Shown here: positions 1 to 7,787 of the stretch, piece after piece | How the letters are laid out: every line of letters begins with the position of its first letter | Numbering within the stretch: the first letter of the stretch is position 1 | The notes under the pieces: generated by a model | Seen by the model: the letters and a program-made list of their open reading frames with translations, nothing else | Told to the model about the DNA's origin: nothing | The model's database searches: none | From: CADEDV01 sp036383515 | Lineage (GTDB): Bacteria > Bacteroidota > Bacteroidia > Chitinophagales > Chitinophagaceae | DNA length: 64,000 bases | Assembly (NCBI GenBank): GCA_036383515.1 | Contig: DASVOE010000082.1 | Location: 1-64,000 of the forward strand | Direction: 5' to 3' | Translations under genes and position numbers: made by a program

Positions 1-82
1 AGAGCAGCGCATGATAAACAGGATTATGCAATAAATGGTTCATGGTGTAAAATTATCTGTTTTGTCCACCTCTTGTTATTAC
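1..82 (+). repeat. Dispersed repeat family R3, copy 1
   Basis: This segment is clearly similar to 10004-10085. The core GCATGATAAAC.GG.TTATGCA.TAA and the downstream GTAAAA.TATCTGTTTTG are shared with a few substitutions. In both copies one frame stays open across the segment, so it may be a remnant of a coding sequence. The family is not recognised. From 83 to 377 I see no convincing gene or signal. Confidence 0.5.
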
Positions 83-377
83 GTTTGTGCAAATGATCAT
101 TCTTACTGCGTGGTTGACGGCTCCCGCTGTTTGACTACTCAAGCATACCGGCTCCTAGTCTAAAGTATGGCATGCTCAGGGTATTTTTTTAGAAGTCATG
201 TTTGATCTGTTGGACTGCGTATTTCAGCAAGTCTCTTTGCGTATGTGTGGTGTATCAGTGGCTGTGTTTGGTTGTCATATCAAATGAATATGATCAACCA
301 TGATTACAAATGCATAAAGGTTGATACGCTTATTCTCTACCAGGAAGAGGAGATTGTTTATGATGATGTTCCTGTAC

Positions 378-1553
378 TCATTCAGACCCAGGATATACAG
401 CAATTCTATGGGTTCTCAACATATACGGAATGCTTTTCATTTCTGTACCATTATTAAAATTAAGCGACTTTGAAACCTGGAGTGGCATATGGCAATCAAT
501 ACAATTTTTGCCGCTCGTCTTCATTTGCAAGGCATGTTTGGAATTTTGATGACACACCATACATTTCGTGATAAATACATTTGTTTGGTTTTGTTCCAAC
601 GGATGCGAATCGTGGCATGATTTGCAGGTCATCGTGCTTTGCTGAAAACATTTGCTCGATTGTAGTAATTGCATCTGCTTGCCATGTACATCCGGCTCGC
701 TCCCACCTGATCCGAAATGCGGGTAGTAAAAATTTGCCAGCGTATCTCCAGGTCTGAAAGCAAATAGCGACCGTTGTACATCCAGATCGTTCCCTGAATG
801 ACAGGAAGCACATACATCCAATTGTTGTTGCCGGGTTAAAGATTTGATAGAGGTGATGAACTTTGCTTGGTGTGCAGCCGGATTTTCCTGATGAAATTGT
901 ACATGCTGAGCTGCCGGCCCGTGGCATCGTTCACAATCAATTCCAAAAACGATGGAATTGGCCGACAGTTTTTCACTTACCTCCAATGGACCAGTTTGAA
1001 AATCGGTTTTCGTAACATAAGAAGCATGACATTCCAAACAACGGCTAAGGATCACCCTGTCGAAATAAGGTTTCCTGGCGGGATAACCCGGGCTGTTTGT
1101 CCAGCTTTGCCGGGCGGTAAAATAGGTCAGCGGCAATTGGATCAATTGTTCATTTTTCCAGTATGCATAGGTTTGTGCTTTTTCACCCGATCCTATTTCA
1201 ATGTCAAGCGGTTCAGATCGAAGTTCTTTCCCATTTACCCGATACGATTGAAAAAATTGCGAATGTTTCTCTTCGACACTTACTCTTGCGGAGTCTTCAT
1301 AATAAACGATGTTATGGGCAGAACCGACCATTTTTTTTAGTTCGTCATAGGAAACTTTCCCTGAAGTTTTATAGTGATAGGAAGTCAGATGCGCCTGCAC
1401 GATATCCTTGTGGCAGGAAGCACAAGCTTTGGCGCCCGCATAGAGAGAATCCCGGGGATCTATCGCAGATGAATTTCCCTCACTGCACCGTATCAAAAAA
1501 ATGACTGCAGCTGCCAAAAGACTTGTGACAAAAATTATTTTTTTGTGGCGCAT
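378..1553 (-). CDS. Seven-heme c-type cytochrome, probable lipoprotein
   Basis: A 391-residue protein with seven CxxCH heme-attachment motifs: CASCH near residue 43, then CLECH, CERCH, CASCH, CKSCH, CMVCH and CIDCH. The N-terminus is a short hydrophobic signal ending in LIRCSEG, a loose lipobox, so it is probably a lipoprotein exported for heme attachment. Several extra His residues lie outside the motifs and could be distal axial ligands. The spacing of the motifs recalls cytochrome c554/NrfB-like multiheme proteins of periplasmic electron transfer. The exact partner cannot be named. It starts at ATG and has no cytochrome biogenesis or reductase gene beside it, so it stands alone among repeat-rich intergenic DNA. 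Seven hemes is read directly from the sequence; the redox role is family knowledge. Confidence 0.85.
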   Translation of the reverse strand: MRHKKIIFVTSLLAAAVIFLIRCSEGNSSAIDPRDSLYAGAKACASCHKDIVQAHLTSYHYKTSGKVSYDELKKMVGSAHNIVYYEDSARVSVEEKHSQFFQSYRVNGKELRSEPLDIEIGSGEKAQTYAYWKNEQLIQLPLTYFTARQSWTNSPGYPARKPYFDRVILSRCLECHASYVTKTDFQTGPLEVSEKLSANSIVFGIDCERCHGPAAQHVQFHQENPAAHQAKFITSIKSLTRQQQLDVCASCHSGNDLDVQRSLFAFRPGDTLANFYYPHFGSGGSEPDVHGKQMQLLQSSKCFQQSTMTCKSCHDSHPLEQNQTNVFITKCMVCHQNSKHALQMKTSGKNCIDCHMPLQVSKSLNFNNGTEMKSIPYMLRTHRIAVYPGSE

Positions 1554-1639
1554 AGTTTATAGCCGGGTAAAAATTCGTACTCAACATTAAGATAGACATT
1601 TATTTATTGAAAGATGGTTTGGGTGATGAACATTTTTCG

Positions 1640-1795
1640 TTGTTGACATCTTCTATCAGCCATCGGACTTTTTTGGGTTTCTTAAGTGTAATGAAGAGAT
1701 TTTACTTATTCGTGTGGTTGGTAGAGGGCAAACACCAATCACGGTGTGTTATTTTATTGAACGCTTCCCAGAGTGGAGAAAAAATTACACTAAAG
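1640..1795 (+). repeat. Dispersed repeat family R1, copy a
   Basis: The core TTATTCGTGTGGTTGGTAGAGGGCAAACACC (20 bases at most quoted elsewhere) recurs at 10858-10980, 13560-13740 and 19060-19235 with substitutions and small indels. The left part (TCTTCTATCAGCC) aligns with TCTTCCACCACC in other copies and is roughly complementary to the GGTGG part of the core. One frame reads YLFVWLVEGKH in each copy. The 347-bp gap between the cytochrome gene and the next gene holds little else. Confidence 0.6.
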
Positions 1796-1891
1796 GAGTA
1801 TTTCAAAAGTTATAATTGCCTGCTACATTACAAGCCAAAATAATCATCCTACCCCCGTTTATCACTTATCCATTTACATCAATTTTAAAAA

Positions 1892-1897
1892 AGGAGG
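1892..1897 (+). promoter_or_regulatory. Strong Shine-Dalgarno site AGGAGG
   Basis: AGGAGG ends four bases before the ATG at 1902, preceded by an A-run. Most genes in this window have no such site, as expected for Bacteroidota, so its presence supports this start and sets this gene apart. Confidence 0.7.
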
Positions 1898-1901
1898 ATT
1901 T

Positions 1902-2273
1902 ATGTCTAAGTTAATTTTATCAGCTTCTGCGATTGCTGTACAAACATCTAGCTCTACTGTTTTAACTATTTCAGTGTTGGATGACCAGGGAATACCAGTA
2001 CCTAATGTTAAAAAGACATGGATATCAGTTTCCCAACTTGCGTTTCGTACCAGTGGCTTTGTATATATTCCATTATTAATTTCTGACTTTACTGACGAAT
2101 TAAATGGATTTTATTCCATGCGATTAAAGCCAAATCCTAAATCAGTCATACTCAATAATCCTTATTCCGGGGCTTCATTAATTATCTCAGTTCAGAAAAA
2201 AGGCTTTGTCAGGTTAGGTACTGGAGGGTCAGGAATTTTAGCTGAGGGATATATCACAATATCCACTTCATAA
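1902..2273 (+). CDS. Hypothetical protein, small beta-rich
   Basis: A 123-residue protein I do not recognise. It has no signal peptide and no membrane segment, and is rich in Ser, Thr, Val and Ile in alternating patterns, suggesting an all-beta fold. The middle part (VLDDQGIPVPNV) recalls a bacterial Ig-like or CARDB-like strand-turn-strand, but no family can be assigned. A perfect Shine-Dalgarno site supports the ATG start. It lies alone between two repeat-bearing intergenic regions. The strong ribosome-binding site and the lack of partners are compatible with recent acquisition, which is inference. Confidence 0.6.
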   Translation: MSKLILSASAIAVQTSSSTVLTISVLDDQGIPVPNVKKTWISVSQLAFRTSGFVYIPLLISDFTDELNGFYSMRLKPNPKSVILNNPYSGASLIISVQKKGFVRLGTGGSGILAEGYITISTS

Positions 2274-2314
2274 TGACTTACTGTGATATTCACTCCTTAC
2301 CGTACTATTAGTTT

Positions 2315-2375
2315 GTAAAACTGTTCCCGGGTCGCAGACGCCTGGACGGCCTTTCAACTTTCCTTTTTTATTGAC
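2315..2375 (+). repeat. Dispersed repeat family R2, copy a (divergent)
   Basis: CGGGTCGCAGACGCCTGGAC followed by a T-rich run aligns with TGAGTCCCAGACATCAGGAC at 7563 and TGAGTCACAGACATCAGGAC at 14468. This copy is the most diverged. It sits in the 400-bp intergenic region 2274-2673, in which I see no gene. Confidence 0.4.
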
Positions 2376-2620
2376 AGATGATCAAAAAAAGGTCAAATAA
2401 CCAACAAAGCACTTTCTTGCTTATTGTAGAAAATAAGCTCATCGTATGTTTTGATAACCGAGCCACATTTGCAAATTAATAAAACTGCCCAGTACATAAA
2501 ATGATAAGATTAACTAGTTGTTGGATCCATTGAACAATGCTTAATTACCGACCAGGCATAACAATCCTATAATTTTAAGAACGATGACGCTACGGACAAC
2601 GGAATTAATTAATTCATTAC

Positions 2621-2655
2621 TTGTTTTACCGGGAATAAACAATCCTCTAACTTTG
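2621..2655 (+). promoter_or_regulatory. Bacteroidota-type promoter upstream of the S1/P1 nuclease gene
   Basis: TAACTTTG at 2648-2655 matches the -7 consensus TAnnTTTG exactly. A TTG at 2621-2623, 24 bases upstream, could be the -33 element, with slightly long spacing. The predicted start of transcription is about 12 bases before the ATG at 2674. Confidence 0.5.
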
Positions 2656-2673
2656 CTATTTAAATAAATACTC

Positions 2674-3465
2674 ATGCGAAATTTAAGAGCACTGCTGCTG
2701 ACCTTATTTTTATTTGCTTCCTTTTCATCCTTTGCATGGTGGGGGCTAAATGGTCATCGTATAGTGGGTGAAATTGCTGACAGTTATCTTAGCAAAAAGG
2801 CGAGAACTGTCATTCAGGAGATACTGGGTAATGAGTCAATTGCAATGACGAGTAACTGGGCTGATTTCATTAAATCAGATTCTGCTTTTAATTACTTAAG
2901 TGCCTGGCATTATATCAACGTCAAACAGGGATTATCGCAAACCGAATTCAATGCTGTGCTGAAAAATGATAGTTCTGCAAATGCCTGGACCAAACTTAAT
3001 TTTTTAATCGCCGAATTAAAGAATAAACAACTAGATAAGGCTAAAAAGAAAATGTACCTGCGATTGCTGATCCATATTGTTGGTGATATTCATCAACCAC
3101 TGCATGTAGGCCAGCCTGATGACCTTGGTGGTAATCGTATCCGTGTATTATGGTTTGGCGACTCTACTAACCTGCATAGTGTATGGGATGATAAATTGAT
3201 TGAGTCTCAAAAATTAAGTTATACTGAATATACCACTGCCATTAATCATAGTACAGCGGGCCAGCGCATCAACTGGCAGGCCCAACCAATGAGTGAATGG
3301 TTCTATGAATCTTATGTACTGGCAGGCAAAGTTTATAACAGTGTTTCAGGAACAGTGCCAAGGCTGGGCTTTCGCTATAATTTTGATTATATTGATATAC
3401 TGAATAAACAATTGCTCAAAGGCGGTATCCGGCTGGCCGGGTTATTGAATTCTATTTTTAAATAA
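2674..3465 (+). CDS. S1/P1 nuclease family protein, secreted
   Basis: A 263-residue zinc-dependent nuclease of the S1/P1 family, which cleaves single-stranded nucleic acid and 3'-phosphomonoesters. The signal peptide (residues 1-21) ends directly before Trp22-Trp23. In this family the mature N-terminal Trp is itself a zinc ligand, and the spacing WGLNGH here matches the WxxxxH of P1 nuclease. Other ligand motifs are visible: NWADFI, WHYINV, the block HIVGDIHQPLHVGQPDDLGGN-like region, and LHSVWDD. The length is normal. It probably acts in the periplasm or outside the cell to scavenge nucleotides. It is monocistronic, with its own promoter and no related neighbour. Confidence 0.93.
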   Translation: MRNLRALLLTLFLFASFSSFAWWGLNGHRIVGEIADSYLSKKARTVIQEILGNESIAMTSNWADFIKSDSAFNYLSAWHYINVKQGLSQTEFNAVLKNDSSANAWTKLNFLIAELKNKQLDKAKKKMYLRLLIHIVGDIHQPLHVGQPDDLGGNRIRVLWFGDSTNLHSVWDDKLIESQKLSYTEYTTAINHSTAGQRINWQAQPMSEWFYESYVLAGKVYNSVSGTVPRLGFRYNFDYIDILNKQLLKGGIRLAGLLNSIFK

Positions 3466-3625
3466 ACTCCGAAAGCCATCACAAAAGAAGAAGAAATGAA
3501 TGATGGCCCGCTATTAGAAAACAAAACATATTTATAAAATTGGATCATACGCCCGGCAAAGCAGCTCTTTTCGTAGTAACTTAGCAATGGATGCAGACCA
3601 AGAATCAGCTTCAAACTTGTGTAAA

Positions 3626-3979
3626 ATGAAAAGCGTATTCCGATCCTGGCCGATAAAACATTTAATGATCCTGTTATTTTCTTTCCCAATAGCATTGATG
3701 GCCTGTAGCCAGGACAAAAAACCAGCAAAGGGAAAGATCGAGTCAACTGGTAAAGTGAATATGAAAGAATTGGAGGAAAAAGAAAAGAAAACAATGACCG
3801 ATACATTGAAAAAGAAAAAATTTGAAACAGGACCGGAGCAAAATACGCAGTCAAAATCATTACCAGTTCCCAAGGATGCCAAAGTCAAAAAGACGGAGAT
3901 TACACCCGGACAAATGAAAAAAGATTCTGCTCATCAGAAAAGCAATAAAAGGGATAGCGCAGGTAGTAAGGATCAATAG
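3626..3979 (+). CDS. Small lipoprotein repeating the N-terminal tail of its large neighbour
   Basis: A 117-residue protein from the ATG at 3626; a longer reading from 3587 would put 13 residues before the signal peptide and is less likely. The signal ends in a lipobox (IALMACSQD). The mature part is Lys/Glu-rich and aligns along its length with residues about 60-140 of the large protein encoded convergently at 4095-7031: KGKIESTGKVNMKELEEKEK against KGRIQSLGQVNIKELQEREK, then LPVP and D.RK/SDI-type segments. It therefore looks like the tail domain of that protein made as a separate lipoprotein. Function unknown. A strong terminator follows its stop codon. Confidence 0.75.
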   Translation: MKSVFRSWPIKHLMILLFSFPIALMACSQDKKPAKGKIESTGKVNMKELEEKEKKTMTDTLKKKKFETGPEQNTQSKSLPVPKDAKVKKTEITPGQMKKDSAHQKSNKRDSAGSKDQ

Positions 3980-4013
3980 TTGAAAAAATGATGGCCAGCT
4001 ATATTTATTAATG

Positions 4014-4052
4014 AAGAGCCGGAATGGTTGAAACCATTCCGGCTCTTTTTTT
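4014..4052 (+). terminator. Rho-independent terminator
   Basis: A perfect 16-bp stem, AAGAGCCGGAATGGTT paired with AACCATTCCGGCTCTT, with a two-base GA between the arms (a tight loop), followed by seven or eight T. It closes the small lipoprotein gene and separates it from the convergent large gene. Confidence 0.92.
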
Positions 4053-4094
4053 GAAACTACTTTCTGCGTTTAGCCGCATCTAAGTCTACTGTCC

Positions 4095-7031
4095 CTATTT
4101 CTTCTTACGTAACAGGAATATTAATAACAATAATAGCAGAACGATCAATATCCAATACCACCAATGCCATGTAAAACCCGTTTTTGTTTCTGCAACAGCG
4201 GCCGTTCCAAATCCTTTTACTTTTCCATAAACAAAAGTCTGGCCGCCTATGACCTGTTCAGTGCCATTGGTTATATCAATATGAGTAACGGTAACAGCAA
4301 ATCCCTTTCCGAGATCTTTTTTATTGGCTGGAATAAATTCCATTTTCATGGTGCCATAGTCGTGCGGCTGCAATAATACATTATCCCAAACAGCTCCGTC
4401 TTTACTTATTTCGAACATGCCTTCACCGGCTTCTTTAATTCCATCGCCGGCCGGACGATTTTCTTTAAGTATATCTTTGAGTTTACCATTTACAGTAACT
4501 CGTATGATTCCTTTATTGAGCAGCCCGGTCACTCCTTCTTCGTCCATTACTTCAAACTTCAATCTTGCTTTCATTGCTTGTTCACCAAAGTTGCCGACAA
4601 CAGCATAAGCCGGAGCATCGGACATATTTAAGTTATATACCGCAATATTTTTCCATACAATATTATTATTGTTCTGAACATTTGAATAAAGCGCCCCGGT
4701 TTCAAGCGATGTCATTCCAAAGGGAGCCACTGCACTTGTTGTTATTCTTGCCAGCAGGCAAAAATGATTTTGATCTGCTGCCAGCGCACCTGTATAAATT
4801 GCAGGATTTGGTGGCATCCATGAAAATTCAAGAATAACGGAAGAGCCTGCAGCAATAACTGGAATCGTTTGGGTTGAAATGGGTGCACCCATCGGCATCG
4901 AATTGGTCGGTGAATCAAAAAAGGAACTTCCATTCCAGGAAGCCGGCCAGGTTAAACTTGAACCGGCCTTTGCCCAGTATAACGACACTTGTTCGGTGCC
5001 GGAACTGGGTGCTCCACCCCGGTTGCGCACTTCTATATATACATAATTAGGATTTGTTGCAATGGTGCGATACTCGGCATCTTCATGCACATGGGCAAAT
5101 GCGTGAGCAGCATCCTGTGTCTTCCGCACCCAGATATCATCACTTAACCACATAGCCGATGTTGAAGGGTTGGGCTCTGCACCTGAATCTTCGGGCCGGT
5201 CTTTTGCATAGAGATCGGCAACGGGTAATATAACATGTTGCCATTCCGTGCCCCAGCGATCCTGGCCAGCAGCAGGAGTTTCTGCATATTCCTGTAATGT
5301 CCAGAATGAATTCAGGTCAGGATCTACAGTAGTGCTGGAATAATCTCCCCACCGGCCGCCATCATACTTGGCAAGTCCGGCTCTGAAGACCACATCAGGG
5401 TTCATTGTTCCTGCTGCATCGGTATGTAGATGATAAGCATAATTAGCACTTCCAAATTGTGTGGCTGAAAAACGGGAGAAGCCAACTACTACATCATTAT
5501 ATGCATTGACATCAATAGAAGGAAATGCATAAAAAGTGGAAGCTGTGGCGTCATCAATTCTTCCGAGTTGTTGCACAGCCAGTGTAGTTGAATTTATCTG
5601 CCACCATTGAACAGCGGCACGGGTAGGTGAAGCGGCAGGAAGAAATACAGTATGTGCACACCACAGTGAACCATTGCGCATTACCACCTGTTCCATTCTT
5701 GAATCATTGGTGGCCATTAACTGGGCAGAGCCTTGTTGAGGACCAGCGGGTCCTCCACTCGCCCATGTATTTGGAGTAGATATATATTGAACCGCCGACA
5801 TGGTTGGGGCGGCTGCTGTTCCGCTGATGGTGTAGACTCCGAGATACCCATTGCCGCCGGAATTTCCATTCCAGTTAGCTACCAGCATTAAATTATTGGT
5901 GGTGTTATCGCCCACCCATGCAGGATATGAACATTGGGCAGCAGGATTGAAGATGCTGGGGGCCGCCGCTGCACCTCCATAAATAGCGCCTTTATCAAGT
6001 ACCCAGGTAATTGCATAATTGGGGATTGGCCTGTTCCATTGGTCGTTGGGGTTATCTACAAAAACGCCAAAGGCAGTAGAGTTTACATTGAGCAAAAAAT
6101 TGTTTGCATCAACTACGGTTATTGTATATGTATTTCCATTTAGCTGGGTCATGCCGGTTACATTTTGAATGGTAACAGTATTACCTGTTGCAAGTCCATG
6201 AGCCGGGCTTGTAACCTGGCAATTCACTGCATTGGTAGCTGCTGTTATTCCACCGCTTACCGCCGGGTAAAGGTTTCCGCTAATAACGATCCAGTTTTTG
6301 TTTATTCCTATCATCGGGAAATCCAGCCAGGCCAGGTTTGTGGCATCTGCATCTATAAAAAACCTGTTCCAGGTGCCCGTAGGATCGGCATTATTTGAAA
6401 CTGCAACAACAAGACCTGAAGTTGGCGAAATCCGATTGGCCGCAGCTGTTATGATCCATCGTTGCTGGTAATTGTCGAACAATACATGCGGATCAAAAAC
6501 ATCCGGCACCGTACCAATAGAAGAAAAAAATCCGGCAAGTGATACAGTGCTGAGAGCAGTACCTGTGCGGTTAAATACAATGACCTGTGTGTTGATGGTC
6601 TCAACAATATGATTACTACTAACTGCTCCCCCCATATCAGGTGGGCGAAGGCTACCAAAGATGCCGCCACCAGCACCACCCGGAAATTCTGGTTGTACTC
6701 CATCAGGTGATTGGTTATTAATATTTCGTTGCCGGGAAGTATCCTGCTTCATAAAACCTGCTCTTATATCTGATCTTTTTATAACGGCACCTGCAGGCAC
6801 AGGTAGTGAAATAATCCGTTCATTTTCCTGGGGGCCTTCGTTGAATTTTGTATTCCGAAGTGAATCAACAGGCAATTTCTTTTCTCTTTCCTGGAGTTCT
6901 TTAATGTTCACCTGGCCGAGGCTTTGGATCCTTCCTTTTTTACCATTATCCTGGCTATAGGAAGGAATTACAATGCTGAACAGGATGATACAGGTAATAA
7001 AATGGGTGAAGAAGGATGAGAGCCGAGGCAT
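4095..7031 (-). CDS. Large secreted propeller protein with C-terminal membrane anchor
   Basis: The likely start is the ATG at 7031, which gives a clean signal peptide (MPRLSSFF...SYSQ). A reading from 7124 adds 31 residues with no signal character. The product is about 978 residues. After the signal comes a Lys/Glu-rich tail homologous to the small lipoprotein at 3626-3979. Next is a region of about 450 residues with repeated WI/DFP/NxWIVISGNLY elements, probably a beta-propeller of the sialidase-like type. A CARDB-like region follows (GAPSSGTEQVSLYWAK and IPAGSSVILEFSWMPP-type strands). The last 25 residues are an aromatic-rich membrane segment (WHWWYWILIVLLLLLLIFLL) ending in RKKK, unlike type IX sorting domains. 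It is probably an envelope-anchored surface protein of unknown ligand. Confidence 0.75.
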   Translation of the reverse strand: MPRLSSFFTHFITCIILFSIVIPSYSQDNGKKGRIQSLGQVNIKELQEREKKLPVDSLRNTKFNEGPQENERIISLPVPAGAVIKRSDIRAGFMKQDTSRQRNINNQSPDGVQPEFPGGAGGGIFGSLRPPDMGGAVSSNHIVETINTQVIVFNRTGTALSTVSLAGFFSSIGTVPDVFDPHVLFDNYQQRWIITAAANRISPTSGLVVAVSNNADPTGTWNRFFIDADATNLAWLDFPMIGINKNWIVISGNLYPAVSGGITAATNAVNCQVTSPAHGLATGNTVTIQNVTGMTQLNGNTYTITVVDANNFLLNVNSTAFGVFVDNPNDQWNRPIPNYAITWVLDKGAIYGGAAAAPSIFNPAAQCSYPAWVGDNTTNNLMLVANWNGNSGGNGYLGVYTISGTAAAPTMSAVQYISTPNTWASGGPAGPQQGSAQLMATNDSRMEQVVMRNGSLWCAHTVFLPAASPTRAAVQWWQINSTTLAVQQLGRIDDATASTFYAFPSIDVNAYNDVVVGFSRFSATQFGSANYAYHLHTDAAGTMNPDVVFRAGLAKYDGGRWGDYSSTTVDPDLNSFWTLQEYAETPAAGQDRWGTEWQHVILPVADLYAKDRPEDSGAEPNPSTSAMWLSDDIWVRKTQDAAHAFAHVHEDAEYRTIATNPNYVYIEVRNRGGAPSSGTEQVSLYWAKAGSSLTWPASWNGSSFFDSPTNSMPMGAPISTQTIPVIAAGSSVILEFSWMPPNPAIYTGALAADQNHFCLLARITTSAVAPFGMTSLETGALYSNVQNNNNIVWKNIAVYNLNMSDAPAYAVVGNFGEQAMKARLKFEVMDEEGVTGLLNKGIIRVTVNGKLKDILKENRPAGDGIKEAGEGMFEISKDGAVWDNVLLQPHDYGTMKMEFIPANKKDLGKGFAVTVTHIDITNGTEQVIGGQTFVYGKVKGFGTAAVAETKTGFTWHWWYWILIVLLLLLLIFLLRKKK

Positions 7032-7554
7032 TTTTTTTGCATCGTTAAGTTTTTGGTTGATGATAGTGCTCATGATGATAGTTTTTATTACTGACTGCGT
7101 TCTTTTGAATGAACCAGTAAGCAACGTTTTTAAGCAGGTTTACTATTTATGATCTACTATCTAACCAGAGGGGTAATTGATAGGGCAAGGCGGGATGATA
7201 TTATAACTTTTTGAAAGATACTATTCCATAAAGGAGAAAACAATACTACATAAGTAGTAAAAGCAATGTGTATTTTGCTCCTGCTAAATCCTTATCTTTT
7301 TTTAATTGTATCTCCTGTTATCATTAGTTTCTATCGCCTGCTATAAAAAAACAGATTCAGCAAACCGCACTTCTTTCCATTATGATAATCTCTTGCACTG
7401 TTGATACGACCAGATGAATATGATTGCTCATCAGGCATCAGGCATCACGCATGCAATAGTAAACCTTTGCCCTGCTGGCAATGACGAATACTGTCCAGAC
7501 TCGGTATTCTTTTCTTGTAAATGCATCTATTGGAGGGTTAACAGCTTTTTCAAA
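7032..7554. other. Intergenic region, no gene seen
   Basis: About 520 bases AT-rich at the left. No open frame with a credible start or family, no terminator and no tRNA were found. No TAnnTTTG promoter for the minus-strand gene was found close to its start. Confidence 0.5.
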
Positions 7555-7615
7555 GCTGATCCTGAGTCCCAGACATCAGGACATCCGTCGAAGTTTTTTT
7601 ATTTATTGATTTTGA
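7555..7615 (+). repeat. Dispersed repeat family R2, copy b
   Basis: CTGAGTCCCAGACATCAGGAC, then ATCCGTCGAAG and a run of seven T, closely matches 14462-14515 (TGAGTCACAGACATCAGGACTGCGACTGATTTTTTTT) and more weakly 2315-2375. An 85-codon frame runs across it but shows no protein-like features. Confidence 0.5.
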
Positions 7616-7712
7616 AGATGCTGTTATGCATACCCCATGCAATCGGGCTTTTATTTTGTTACGCACACTAACGCAGGCTGAGATCATCTACTATCTGAGG
7701 CTGTATTTTCGC

Positions 7713-7743
7713 TTGCAAAAGCTGGTGTGTTCCATTATCTTTG
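7713..7743 (+). promoter_or_regulatory. Bacteroidota-type promoter for the CHU_C surface protein
   Basis: TATCTTTG at 7736-7743 is an exact TAnnTTTG -7 box. TTG at 7713-7715 lies 20 bases upstream as the -33 box. Transcription would start near 7750, ahead of both the blocked ATG at 7761 and the TTG start at 7788. Confidence 0.65.
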
Positions 7744-7787
7744 GATTGCAATTGAAACCAATGAACCCTGTAAATATTTAAATCCCT

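Noticed and set aside
245..457. 70-codon plus-strand frame
   Set aside because: It overlaps the end of the seven-heme cytochrome gene, starts in intergenic DNA without a promoter or ribosome-binding site, and resembles no family.
867..1340. 157-codon plus-strand frame
   Set aside because: It is antisense to the cytochrome gene, whose seven heme motifs make that strand certain.
1607..1843. 78-codon frame as a gene
   Set aside because: It consists largely of R1 repeat sequence. The same frame is broken or different in length in the other copies.
7414..7671. 85-codon frame as a gene
   Set aside because: It crosses an R2 repeat, has no recognisable features, and is better explained as chance.
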